Shown here piece by piece: positions 1-7,246 of a DNA stretch of 9,819 nucleotides (positions within the stretch are counted from its first letter, which is position 1; the number at the start of each line of letters is the position of its first letter). The stretch is from Nitrospirae bacterium GWC2_56_14 (GTDB taxonomy: Bacteria; Nitrospirota; UBA9217), in assembly GCA_001803705.1 (NCBI GenBank), contig MHDY01000016.1, positions 1-9,819 of the forward strand. Reading direction: 5' to 3'. The notes beneath the pieces are model-generated. The model saw only the letters and a program-made list of their open reading frames with translations, was not told the DNA's origin and did no database searches. The translations under genes and the position numbers were made by a program.

Positions 1-3000
1 CCTTACGACAGGCAGGGCACAATGCGACGTATCCGGGACCGGCATCGATTCGACCGGCATCGTTGTCGCAGCAGGAACGGCACAAAACAACGCCGGCTGG
101 GTGGAACTGAGTGAGACGGTAACCATTCCCGCCGGCACCTCCACCGTCTCCGTACGGTGCTTCGCCGACAGCACTCCCAATGGCACCGTCTATTTCGACG
201 CTATCAGCCTCGCTCCCGAGACAGTTACGCTTACCGCCACCCGCACCTCCGAGCTCCAAGTTGCCCTCTCCTGGCCCGACAGCGCTACCGACGAGACGGG
301 ATACCGGGTAGAGCGTTGCGCCGGCGCAGACTGCATCGACTTCGCCCAGATCGGCACGGTCGGAGCCAACGTGACGACCTATGCCAGCAGCGGGCTCACG
401 CCGAACACAACCTACCGCTATCGTGTCCAGGGGTATAAAGCCACTTCCTGTTCATGGGATACATCCTACAGCGCCATCGCCCAGGCGGTAACTACCCCCG
501 CCGCGCCGATCAACCTGGCGGCGACAACGCCGAACACAACACAGGTTTCCCTCACCTGGACAGACACCACCGCATCGGAAACTGGGTTCGAGATTGAACG
601 CTGCACCGGTGCAGACTGCACCACCTTCGCCAGGATCAATACAACGGGGGGCAACGCAACCTCGTTCCCCGACGTCACCGCTGCCAGCGGCACCACCTAC
701 CGGTACCGTGTCAGAGCTCTCAGTTCGAGCGCCGGATGGTACTCCGGGTACAGCAATGAAATAGCCGTCACCACTCCGGTACCTACTGCCCCTGTCCTGA
801 CGGCGGTCGCCGGATCGGAGGTCCAGGTGAATCTTACCTGGACAAACACAACCAGCGACGAGTCAGGGTACAAAGTCTACCGCTGCGGTGGAGTCGGATG
901 CACCGAGTTCACGCTCGTCACCACCCTCGGCGCGAACGTACTCAGTTACAACGACGCGGGACGCAACGCGGGAACCAGCCAGACATACTATGTCCAGGCA
1001 TTCAAGACGGGCGCCTGGACCATCAACAGCAACCAGGCCTCCGTGACAACCGTACCCGCTGCGCCCACCTCGCTGGCCGTCACAGCCGTAAATTCAACCG
1101 AAGCACGCCTTACCTGGACCAACAAAACCACAAGCCACACCGGCATCGCCATCGAACGGTGCCAGGGGACGGGCTGCTCGAACTTTACAAACATTACCAC
1201 GGTCGGCACTGGCATTTCATCGTTCAACGACACGACCGTATGCAACAACCAGCCGGTCAGCTACCGTGTCAAGGCAGTAAACACGACGGTGCCATGGAAC
1301 AGCGACTACAGCAACACCGCCTCCATCACCCTTGCGCCGCCGTCCGCTCCGACCTCCCTTACGGCGACACGCTCCAGCGAGATCCAGATCAACCTTGCCT
1401 GGACCGACAACACCAGCGACGAAACCGGCTTCCGCATCGAACGGTGCGCCGGGTCCGGCTGCACCACCTTCACTCAGCTCGGCACCGTCGCCGCCAACAT
1501 CAGAACCTACAACGACACTGCCGTTACACCCGGAACCTTATACCGGTATCAGGTAAAGGCCTACAAGACGCCGGCGGGAGGGTGTGCCTGGGATAGCAAT
1601 GCGACCGCCACCGCCGAAGCGTCAACCACCATCATCGCACCCAGCAGTGTAACCGCCACCGCCGTCAACTCGACCAGCGTACGGGTTACCTGGACCAACA
1701 ACACCGTCTCCGAAACCGGCTATAAGATCGAGCGGTGCAGCGGCGCCGGCTGTTCCTCGTTCACCGAGACAGCGGTTCTCACCGGCAAGGCAACCACCTG
1801 GACCGACGCCACCGTTACCAACTCAACCAGTTACACCTACCGGATCAGGGCGACGAGCGGCACCCCCGCCTGGGATTCCGGGTTCAGCAACACGTCCACG
1901 GCCGTCACGCCGGACCAGGGAGCCCCCAGCAACCTTACCGCCACCGCCAACACGAGCCGCGTCACCCTGACCTGGGCCGACAATACTGTGGATGAAACCG
2001 GTTTCAAAATCGAACGATGCCAGGGAGTCGGATGCGACACATTCACCCAGGTGGCCATGGTCGGCGCCAACACCGCCACCTGGTCCGACGATTCCGTGTG
2101 CAATGGCCAGTCCTACTCCTACCGCGGACGGGCCTACAGCACGGCGATCCCCTATGAGACCCCCTACAGTAATGTTGTACAGGTCATGCCGACCGTGCCG
2201 ACGCCGCCGGTCATGACGATAACCCAGGGGAGCGAAGTCCGGCTCAACATCTCCTGGACGGATCCAACCACCGACGAAACAGGCTATCGAGTCGAGAAAT
2301 GCCTCGGGTCCGGCTGCACCGAATTCTACCAGATCGCCTCGCTCACCGGCACAACCTACTCCGATTCCGGCCTCATACCCGGCTACACCTACAGCTATCG
2401 CGTCAAGGGATACAAAACCGCCACCTGCCCATGGGAAACGGTCGGAGCTGCAACCGCAGGCACACCGACGATAACCGCCCCGGCAGCCCTTGCCGCAACT
2501 GTGGTTAACACGACCCGTATCGACCTGTCATGGACCGACAATTCCGCAAGCGAAACCGGGTTCAGGATCGAACGGTGCAGCGGCGCCAACTGTACCAACT
2601 ACAGCCAAGTCGCCACCAGCACTCTCCCCTCCTGGTCCGACACCACCGTGTCCAACGGCACCAGCTACAGCTATCGCGTAAGGGCCACCAGGACCATTCC
2701 ATACGTATGGGATTCCGGCTACAGCAATACCGCATCGGCCACGACCCAGGCCGCCCCGGCACCTGCCGGCCTCAGTGCACTGCAGGTTTCCAATACCCAG
2801 ATCAATCTCACCTGGGCCGATACGGCATCTGATGAAACCGGCTACCGCATCGAGCGGTGCAGTGGTGAAAACTGCATAAATTTCGCCGAAATAGCGACGC
2901 CCGCAGCCAATAGCACAACCTACAACAACAGCGGCCTTTCTTCGTCCACCACCTACTGTTTCCGTGTCAGGAGCTACAAGACAGGAACCTCTCCGTGGAC

Positions 3001-6000
3001 GAGCGGATTCAGCAATATCGCCTGTGCTGTCACCCAGCTGGATTCTCCCAGTACGCTGACAGCTGCTGCGGTGAACGGGTTCACCATCAAGCTTACCTGG
3101 ATGGACAGCACGGCGGATGAAAGCGGATTCAACATCGAGCAACAGGTTTGGAATGGTGAATGGGTAACCGTCACGAGCGTTGCGCCCAATGTCACCAGTT
3201 ACAGCGACAGCATCGGTATCGAACCGGCGAAGTCGTTTACCTATCGCATCAAAGCCTTCCGCGGGAGCGAGAACTCCAGCTACAGCACGCCCGTCTCCGT
3301 CACCACCCCGGCATACCAGGCCGGCGATGCGACCTGCGACGCACCAGTCGTCGACGCACCGGTCTTCACGTCACAGCCGGTTACGGCGGCCGTCGAAGGA
3401 GTGCCCTATACCTACCAAGTGGCCGCAACAGCCAAGGAAGGAAGCGTCACCTACCTCCTCACCACCAAGCCGAATGGGATGAATATATCCGGCAGCGGCG
3501 CCATCACGTGGACCCCGGGCTTCGACCAGGACGGCGAAAAGAACGTGACGGTCAGGGCCACCGACAGCCTCGGCAGAAGTACCGACCAGAACTTCACCAT
3601 CATCGTTGCCAATGCCGACCGCGAGCCCGCCTTCTCCTCGACCGCCCCGACGGCAGCAGTCACCGGCCACGAATACCATTACCAGGCAGTCGCATCCGAT
3701 CCGGATGGGGCCTATCTTGCCTATAACTTGCTAGCCGGGCCGACAGGAATGACGATGTCCGGACAAGGGCTCCTCACCTGGACGCCTGCCGCCGATCAAA
3801 TCGGAAGCCATCCGGTGACGGTTGAGGCGAGCGCAGGTGGGGCAACGGCCTCCCAGGCATTCTCCGTTGTCGTTACTCAGAACAATGCGCCGGCAATCTC
3901 CTCCTCCGCCGTAACCGCGGCTGGCGAAGGGCTCGCGTACTCGTACCAGGTAATCGCCGCAGACGGGAATGGAGATTCCCTCACCTACACCCTCACCTCC
4001 GCCCCTGCGGGAATGACCATCTCCAGTGCCGGCCTCATTACATGGGCGCCGGCCTCAGGGAACGTCGGGCTCAACGACGTCGTCGTAGTCGTTTCCGACG
4101 GCGACCTCTCCACAGCCCAGACATTCACGGTCACGGTGACGGCCAACCATGCTCCGTCAGTAACCTCCACTCCGGTGACGACCGGAGCCGAAGGAGCGGC
4201 TTACACATACCCCATCGTATCGTCTGACGCCGAAGGAGATGCCATAACCTTTGCCTTGAGGACCTTCCCCACCGGCATGACCATGTCCCCCGCCGGCGTC
4301 CTTACCTGGACCCCAAGCTACACACAGTCGGGCACGCACCAGGTTTCAGTCCGCATCACCGACGCGCGTACCCTCTTCACGGACCACTCTTTCACTATCA
4401 CGGTTGCCGAGACTCCGCGGCCGCCGGTTATCACCTCGACTCCTCCGGCATTCGGCCTCGTCGGAACAGCCTACAGCTATCAGGTCGTCGCCACCGATCC
4501 CGGTGGATTGCCGATGACGTACACACTCGACACCGCTCCCGCCGGCATGACCATCACCGGTACCGGTCTCATCGCCTGGACCCCGTCAGCGTTCGGCAGC
4601 TATCCCGTCGTCATACGGGTTGCCGATGCCCTTGCCGCGGCAACCCAGTCGTACAGCATCAGCGTGGCGGCTCCCCCGGCAATTCCGGCCCTTATAGCCC
4701 AGACGGACATCAATACTGGATGTGCAACATCAACCGCTCATACACTTGCCTGGAATGCGGTAACGGTCCCTGATGGGGATGCCGCTCACTATTACGTCCA
4801 GCTCGATACGTCGAGCGCATTCAACAGCGGGAACCTCAAGCAGTCCGGATGGATATCCGGCACCAGTTGGACCACCCCGGTCATCCCCAATGGCTATTGG
4901 TACTGGCGCGTGAAAGCCAAGGATGCCGTACACGGGGCAGAGTCCGCCTATTCTGCAGCCGGGACCTTCGCCGACACAACTGATGCCTACACCTGCGGCC
5001 TGTGCGGCTACTATGACTGCAGTTGCGACAACAGCTGCTCCAGCAGCAGTTGCCCGCTCGTCTACTCCTGGAACGGCAACTATACCTATGAAACCGATCT
5101 GCAGGGCCCGGCATTGTCGCAGATCAAGAAAGGTTCACGCAATGTCAGCATCTACCAGCCATCGTACATCGTGCTGGAGGGAGGCCTGACGCCGGACGAA
5201 AACAATCAGTACAAAGTGAAAATATGGGAATCGCTCCAGGAAGCTTCCATAATTGACGAAGCCCGCCTGCTCGCCTTCGATTACCCGGAAGGGTATCAGA
5301 TTGCCTCCTCAGGTTCCGAAAACACCTACTACTATGGATATGCAGAACCTTTCCGGCTCTATACGCTCAAGGATCCGGTCCTTCCCGTGTCGGTGATCGA
5401 CAAGCACGGCAACAATGTGCTCGCGGCGTCGAGCGCAGTGGACAACCAACCGGCACCAATGGCCCCGGACGATCCGGACAACTACTACACCATCGACTTC
5501 GGGACGATCCAGCGTCCGGAACATGCCAAGCTGGTGATAGACGGCTGGCAGGACATCAACTCGAAGATCTACCTGTCGACCATCCAGATCCAGCCGTACA
5601 TCGAACTGATCGATCAGAACGGCCAGTGGGTTAAGGTACGATCTTTCGGCATGCCGGCCGGCGATTTGAAAGCGATGATCGTAGACCTGTCCAACCTGTT
5701 CCTGAGCGCCGATCACCGGATCAGGCTGCACCTGGGAATCAAGAAAGCCCAGGTGTGGGTATTCGATCGCATCAGGTTAGATGATTCTGCACCGGTCAAC
5801 GTTGCTATGCAGCAATTGCAGGCAACCTCGGCGGATCTCCAGTATGGGGGACATGCGATCCAATCCATGGTCAACAGGAATCACCGGATCATAGCCACCG
5901 ACGAAGTACAGCCGCTTAACCCGACCTACTTCGGATACGGTAATTTCACCCGGTACGGCGACGTCCTGCCGCTGATCAACCAGCGCGACGACAAGTACGC

Positions 6001-6250
6001 GCTGCTGAATTACGCCGACAAGGTTGAAGTGACCTTCCCGGCACCGATGCCGCCCCAACCCGGAATGAAACGCGGGTTCGTGCTGCTGGTCGACAATTAC
6101 TACAAGGAGTTCAAGGATTATAAATACCTCGAACCCCTCCCCTTCCACGGCATGAGCGACTACCCGTATCCCGACACGGAGTCGTACCCGACCGATGAGG
6201 AACACAACCTGTACCGGCAGCTGTACAACACCAGGGTTGTGGCCCCCTAG
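1..6250 (+). CDS. Giant extracellular Fn3/Ig-repeat protein, 5'-partial
   Basis: The frame is open to the left edge (phase from base 2), so the gene starts outside the window. The GTG at 101 lacks a ribosome binding site and sits inside a folded domain. About 2082 residues are visible. In order by nucleotide: end of a carbohydrate-binding-like beta-sandwich (to ~211, closing on Tyr-Phe-Asp-Ala-Ile); eleven Fn3 repeats (~212-3312); five cadherin/He_PIG-type Ig repeats (~3356-4680), each with Gly-Met-(T/N)-(I/M)-S/T...Leu/Ile-(T/A)-Trp-(T/A)-Pro; a further Fn3-like domain (~4684-4980); six cysteines (4994-5055); and a ~400-residue C-terminal domain. That last domain opens with Cys-Pro-Leu-Val-Tyr-Ser-Trp-Asn-Gly and ends near LPFHGMSDYPYP and YNTR, resembling from memory the C-terminal region of CRTAC1/ASPIC-type proteins. 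No catalytic motif is seen. It is likely exported, acting as a cell-surface adhesin or scaffold; the signal peptide would lie upstream. Repeat architecture is certain; function is inferred. Confidence 0.93.
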   Translation, partial: LTTGRAQCDVSGTGIDSTGIVVAAGTAQNNAGWVELSETVTIPAGTSTVSVRCFADSTPNGTVYFDAISLAPETVTLTATRTSELQVALSWPDSATDETGYRVERCAGADCIDFAQIGTVGANVTTYASSGLTPNTTYRYRVQGYKATSCSWDTSYSAIAQAVTTPAAPINLAATTPNTTQVSLTWTDTTASETGFEIERCTGADCTTFARINTTGGNATSFPDVTAASGTTYRYRVRALSSSAGWYSGYSNEIAVTTPVPTAPVLTAVAGSEVQVNLTWTNTTSDESGYKVYRCGGVGCTEFTLVTTLGANVLSYNDAGRNAGTSQTYYVQAFKTGAWTINSNQASVTTVPAAPTSLAVTAVNSTEARLTWTNKTTSHTGIAIERCQGTGCSNFTNITTVGTGISSFNDTTVCNNQPVSYRVKAVNTTVPWNSDYSNTASITLAPPSAPTSLTATRSSEIQINLAWTDNTSDETGFRIERCAGSGCTTFTQLGTVAANIRTYNDTAVTPGTLYRYQVKAYKTPAGGCAWDSNATATAEASTTIIAPSSVTATAVNSTSVRVTWTNNTVSETGYKIERCSGAGCSSFTETAVLTGKATTWTDATVTNSTSYTYRIRATSGTPAWDSGFSNTSTAVTPDQGAPSNLTATANTSRVTLTWADNTVDETGFKIERCQGVGCDTFTQVAMVGANTATWSDDSVCNGQSYSYRGRAYSTAIPYETPYSNVVQVMPTVPTPPVMTITQGSEVRLNISWTDPTTDETGYRVEKCLGSGCTEFYQIASLTGTTYSDSGLIPGYTYSYRVKGYKTATCPWETVGAATAGTPTITAPAALAATVVNTTRIDLSWTDNSASETGFRIERCSGANCTNYSQVATSTLPSWSDTTVSNGTSYSYRVRATRTIPYVWDSGYSNTASATTQAAPAPAGLSALQVSNTQINLTWADTASDETGYRIERCSGENCINFAEIATPAANSTTYNNSGLSSSTTYCFRVRSYKTGTSPWTSGFSNIACAVTQLDSPSTLTAAAVNGFTIKLTWMDSTADESGFNIEQQVWNGEWVTVTSVAPNVTSYSDSIGIEPAKSFTYRIKAFRGSENSSYSTPVSVTTPAYQAGDATCDAPVVDAPVFTSQPVTAAVEGVPYTYQVAATAKEGSVTYLLTTKPNGMNISGSGAITWTPGFDQDGEKNVTVRATDSLGRSTDQNFTIIVANADREPAFSSTAPTAAVTGHEYHYQAVASDPDGAYLAYNLLAGPTGMTMSGQGLLTWTPAADQIGSHPVTVEASAGGATASQAFSVVVTQNNAPAISSSAVTAAGEGLAYSYQVIAADGNGDSLTYTLTSAPAGMTISSAGLITWAPASGNVGLNDVVVVVSDGDLSTAQTFTVTVTANHAPSVTSTPVTTGAEGAAYTYPIVSSDAEGDAITFALRTFPTGMTMSPAGVLTWTPSYTQSGTHQVSVRITDARTLFTDHSFTITVAETPRPPVITSTPPAFGLVGTAYSYQVVATDPGGLPMTYTLDTAPAGMTITGTGLIAWTPSAFGSYPVVIRVADALAAATQSYSISVAAPPAIPALIAQTDINTGCATSTAHTLAWNAVTVPDGDAAHYYVQLDTSSAFNSGNLKQSGWISGTSWTTPVIPNGYWYWRVKAKDAVHGAESAYSAAGTFADTTDAYTCGLCGYYDCSCDNSCSSSSCPLVYSWNGNYTYETDLQGPALSQIKKGSRNVSIYQPSYIVLEGGLTPDENNQYKVKIWESLQEASIIDEARLLAFDYPEGYQIASSGSENTYYYGYAEPFRLYTLKDPVLPVSVIDKHGNNVLAASSAVDNQPAPMAPDDPDNYYTIDFGTIQRPEHAKLVIDGWQDINSKIYLSTIQIQPYIELIDQNGQWVKVRSFGMPAGDLKAMIVDLSNLFLSADHRIRLHLGIKKAQVWVFDRIRLDDSAPVNVAMQQLQATSADLQYGGHAIQSMVNRNHRIIATDEVQPLNPTYFGYGNFTRYGDVLPLINQRDDKYALLNYADKVEVTFPAPMPPQPGMKRGFVLLVDNYYKEFKDYKYLEPLPFHGMSDYPYPDTESYPTDEEHNLYRQLYNTRVVAP
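212..3312 (+). repeat. Eleven tandem Fn3 repeats within the giant protein
   Basis: Repeats of about 90-97 codons start near 212, 503, 785, 1064, 1346, 1638, 1922, 2210, 2480, 2762 and 3044. Each has an Fn3 core: x-Leu-x-Trp-x-(D/N) in strand B, (E/S)-(T/S)-G-(Y/F)-x-(I/V) in strand C, and a Tyr-x-(V/I)-(R/K/Q)-A-type strand F. Repeats 1-10 carry Arg/Lys-Cys-x4-Cys just after strand C; repeat 11 has lost both cysteines (Glu-Gln-Gln-Val-Trp). Two subtypes mostly alternate: an A type (Ser-Glu-(V/I/L)-(Q/R) near the start, Tyr/Phe-Lys-Thr after strand F; repeats 1, 3, 5, 8, 10) and a B type (Val-Asn-(S/T)-like start, Ser-(G/D)-(Y/F)-Ser-Asn near the end; repeats 2, 4, 6, 7, 9, 11). This suggests growth by duplication of a two-domain unit. 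Confidence 0.9.
3356..4680 (+). repeat. Five tandem cadherin/He_PIG-type Ig-like repeats
   Basis: Units of about 87-90 codons start near 3356, 3623, 3884, 4148 and 4421. Each begins Ala/Pro-Pro-x-(F/I/V)-(T/S)-S, followed by Tyr-x-Tyr-(Q/P) around residue 20, a Pro-(N/T/A)-Gly-Met-(T/N) segment, then Gly-x-(I/L/V)-(T/A)-Trp-(T/A)-Pro, and ends in an Fn3-like alternating strand such as Phe-Thr-Ile-(I/T)-Val. This matches the putative Ig domain (He_PIG) found in bacterial surface proteins. They probably act as rigid spacers between the Fn3 stalk and the C-terminal domain. Confidence 0.85.
4988..5056 (+). other. Six-cysteine cluster in the giant protein
   Basis: Within about 21 residues the protein reads Cys-x2-Cys-x4-Cys-x-Cys-x3-Cys-x4-Cys, immediately before the C-terminal domain. 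There is no CxxCH, so it is not a c-type heme site. In an exported protein the likeliest roles are a small disulfide-knotted linker or a metal site. The spacing is not one I can assign to a named family. Confidence 0.6.
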
Positions 6251-6278
6251 GGAAACAGTAACTATGACTACTGGAGAA

Positions 6279-6283
6279 AGGAG
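6279..6283 (+). promoter_or_regulatory. Strong ribosome binding site of the 20-codon ORF
   Basis: AGGAG at 6279-6283 is set 6 bases before the ATG at 6290, at near-ideal distance. It is the main support for real translation of the short ORF and is a better site than that of the TVP38-like gene downstream. Confidence 0.7.
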
Positions 6284-6289
6284 AACCAA

Positions 6290-6352
6290 ATGAAACGAAA
6301 AACATACGCAGCACCGCGGATAGTCGGCTCGGCAGTGGTTCATCCCTGCTGA
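6290..6352 (+). CDS. 20-residue basic peptide ending in His-Pro-Cys
   Basis: The translation is MKRKTYAAPRIVGSAVVHPC followed by TGA. The start is supported by an AGGAG 6 bases upstream. The ORF lies 39 bases after the stop of the giant gene and 26 bases before a perfect hairpin, so it is probably the last cistron of that transcript. It has a basic N-terminus (Lys2, Arg3, Lys4), a Tyr-x-x-Pro-x-Ile segment reminiscent of RiPP leader peptides, one His and a single C-terminal Cys. It has no signal peptide and no membrane segment. Three readings remain open: a peptide modified after translation (a B12-radical SAM gene lies about 0.9 kb downstream), a small partner of the giant protein, or a leader peptide controlling the downstream membrane-protein gene. 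I do not recognise it as a named family; an ORF this short could still be chance, though the ribosome binding site argues against that. Confidence 0.55.
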   Translation: MKRKTYAAPRIVGSAVVHPC

Positions 6353-6378
6353 ATCTCAGCCGCACCAGCGACACAACC

Positions 6379-6408
6379 TCCGGGGATGCCAGATCAGGCA
6401 TCCCCGGA
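6379..6408 (+). terminator. Perfect 12-bp hairpin, terminator or attenuator
   Basis: TCCGGGGATGCC (6379-6390) and GGCATCCCCGGA (6397-6408) are exact reverse complements around the 6-base loop AGATCA. The stem is very GC-rich and sits just after the 20-codon ORF, where a transcript end is expected. The following bases (AACATTTCC) form only a weak U-tract, so termination may be partial or Rho-assisted, letting some transcripts enter the TVP38-like gene. Confidence 0.65.
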
Positions 6409-6419
6409 AACATTTCCGG
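6404..6419 (+). promoter_or_regulatory. Second hairpin competing with the 12-bp stem
   Basis: CCGGAAA (6404-6410) is complementary to TTTCCGG (6413-6419). With a realistic loop this gives a 6-bp stem around ACAT. Its 5' arm reuses the last bases of the 3' arm of the 12-bp hairpin, so the two structures cannot form fully together. The layout resembles an attenuator, but the upstream stem is much stronger and the biological role is inferred. Confidence 0.35.
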
Positions 6420-6432
6420 CGCCTTTCCCCAG

Positions 6433-6460
6433 TTTACTTGGATCGATAATGGATTAAACT
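6433..6460 (+). promoter_or_regulatory. Weak candidate promoter for the TVP38-like gene
   Basis: TTTACT (6433-6438) and TAAACT (6455-6460) are spaced by 16 bases, each matching four of six sigma-70 consensus positions. The site lies in the locally AT-rich stretch between the hairpin and the gene start. It is a suggestion only; read-through from upstream is equally possible. Confidence 0.25.
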
Positions 6461-6488
6461 AAATGGAAAGGACCGCGGAAATGACTTC

Positions 6489-7169
6489 ATGGGAAACTAT
6501 CGGAAGCTCTTCATATTCGCCGCGTTCGTTACGGCCCTTCTGCTTCTCTGGCTCCTGGTCGCGGAACAGGATTTCCTTACCTTTGAATACCTGAAAGCCA
6601 ACCATCACGCTCTCCGCGCCTATGTGGCGGCACATTACGCACGGGCGGCCATTATCTTCATTCTGCTTTACCTCTCAACCTCACTTGTCATCCCCGGGGC
6701 TCTTGCCCTCACCGTCGCGGGGGGAGCCCTTTTCGGCACCTTGCCGGCCGCTTTGTTCGTCACCGCAGGGGCCACCATCGGATCAGTTCTCGCCTTCTAT
6801 GCCACTCGCTATTTTCTTGCAGCGTGGGTACAGGAACGGTACCGGAATGAGCTATCCCGGTTCAATCGGGAGCTGGAGCAGCATGGCTACAGCTACCTTC
6901 TCACTCTGCGGATAATCCCGATCCTCCCCGCCTTCCTGGTTAATTACCTGGCAGGCCTGACCCATGTCCCACCTCGCACCTTCATCTGGACCACATCACT
7001 TGGCGTTCTTCCCGGTGCATTAATTTATGCCTACGCCGGGAGCAGGCTCGCCCGCATCGAATCGGCATCCGATATCGTCTCCCTGCCGTTGATGGCGGCA
7101 TTCCTCCTGATGGGTCTGTTTTCCCTGCTGCCGGTCCTCCTGAAACACTCGAAGCGCCTTCGCGGATGA
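6489..7169 (+). CDS. TVP38/TMEM64-family (VTT domain) inner-membrane protein
   Basis: The protein has 226 residues, a normal size for the bacterial YdjX/YdjZ-like TVP38 group related to DedA. Hydrophobic segments lie at about 7-24, 54-84 (re-entrant-like, with Gly-Gly-Ala-Leu-Phe-Gly at 78-83), 86-112, 136-156, 164-186 and 197-218. Family motifs visible are Leu-Arg-Ile-Ile-Pro-Ile-Leu-Pro (140-147), Asn-Tyr-Leu-Ala-Gly-Leu-Thr (152-158), Pro-Pro-Arg-Thr-Phe (161-165) and Gly-Val-Leu-Pro-Gly...Tyr-Ala-Gly (172-184). Relatives of the wider DedA/VTT superfamily are linked to lipid flipping and membrane homeostasis; the substrate here is unknown. The ATG at 6489 is the only usual start before an upstream in-frame stop at 6447. 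Its ribosome binding site is weak (GGAA 8 bases upstream); a better AAGGA at 6468 is 16 bases away and better placed for an out-of-frame ATG at 6481 (ATGACTTCATGG context), which may lower expression. Confidence 0.9.
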   Translation: MGNYRKLFIFAAFVTALLLLWLLVAEQDFLTFEYLKANHHALRAYVAAHYARAAIIFILLYLSTSLVIPGALALTVAGGALFGTLPAALFVTAGATIGSVLAFYATRYFLAAWVQERYRNELSRFNRELEQHGYSYLLTLRIIPILPAFLVNYLAGLTHVPPRTFIWTTSLGVLPGALIYAYAGSRLARIESASDIVSLPLMAAFLLMGLFSLLPVLLKHSKRLRG

Positions 7170-7191
7170 TTTCTCCTGTCAGGTGACCGTA

Positions 7192-7220
7192 TTGACCCGG
7201 CAGCGAGGAGGGACTATACT
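7192..7220 (+). promoter_or_regulatory. Near-consensus sigma-70 promoter of the radical SAM gene
   Basis: TTGACC (7192-7197) and TATACT (7215-7220) each match five of six consensus positions and are separated by exactly 17 bases. Transcription would start near 7227, leaving a leader of about 20 bases that just includes GGAGG (7237-7241). It begins 22 bases after the TVP38-like stop, so the radical SAM gene can be expressed independently of the upstream genes. Confidence 0.75.
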
Positions 7221-7246
7221 CGATTGACATTCTGTGGGAGGGTCCA

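Noticed and set aside
212..3040. Cys pairs in the Fn3 repeats as multiheme cytochrome sites
   Set aside because: No CxxCH or related heme-binding motif occurs; the spacing is Cys-x4-Cys without the following His.
2528..3142. Long minus-strand open frame of about 204 codons inside the giant gene, and several similar ones
   Set aside because: These mirror the GC-rich repeat codons of the + strand gene; they have no ribosome binding sites or domains.
6264..6293. Nine-codon ORF whose stop overlaps the ATG of the 20-codon ORF (ATGA)
   Set aside because: It has no good ribosome binding site, and its codons coincide with the Shine-Dalgarno region of the better-supported ORF.
5777..6343. Minus-strand open frame of 188 codons at the end of the giant gene
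   Set aside because: It is antisense to the conserved C-terminal domain, with Val/Arg-rich composition typical of an antisense shadow and no start signals.
6481..6584. Alternative ATG at 6481 with a better-placed AAGGA
   Set aside because: It is out of frame with the TVP38-like protein and stops after a few dozen codons without recognisable content.
7224..7229. Perfect TTGACA as a -35 element
   Set aside because: It lies at the predicted transcription start of the better promoter, and the bases 17 downstream fall in the radical SAM start codon region with no -10 match.
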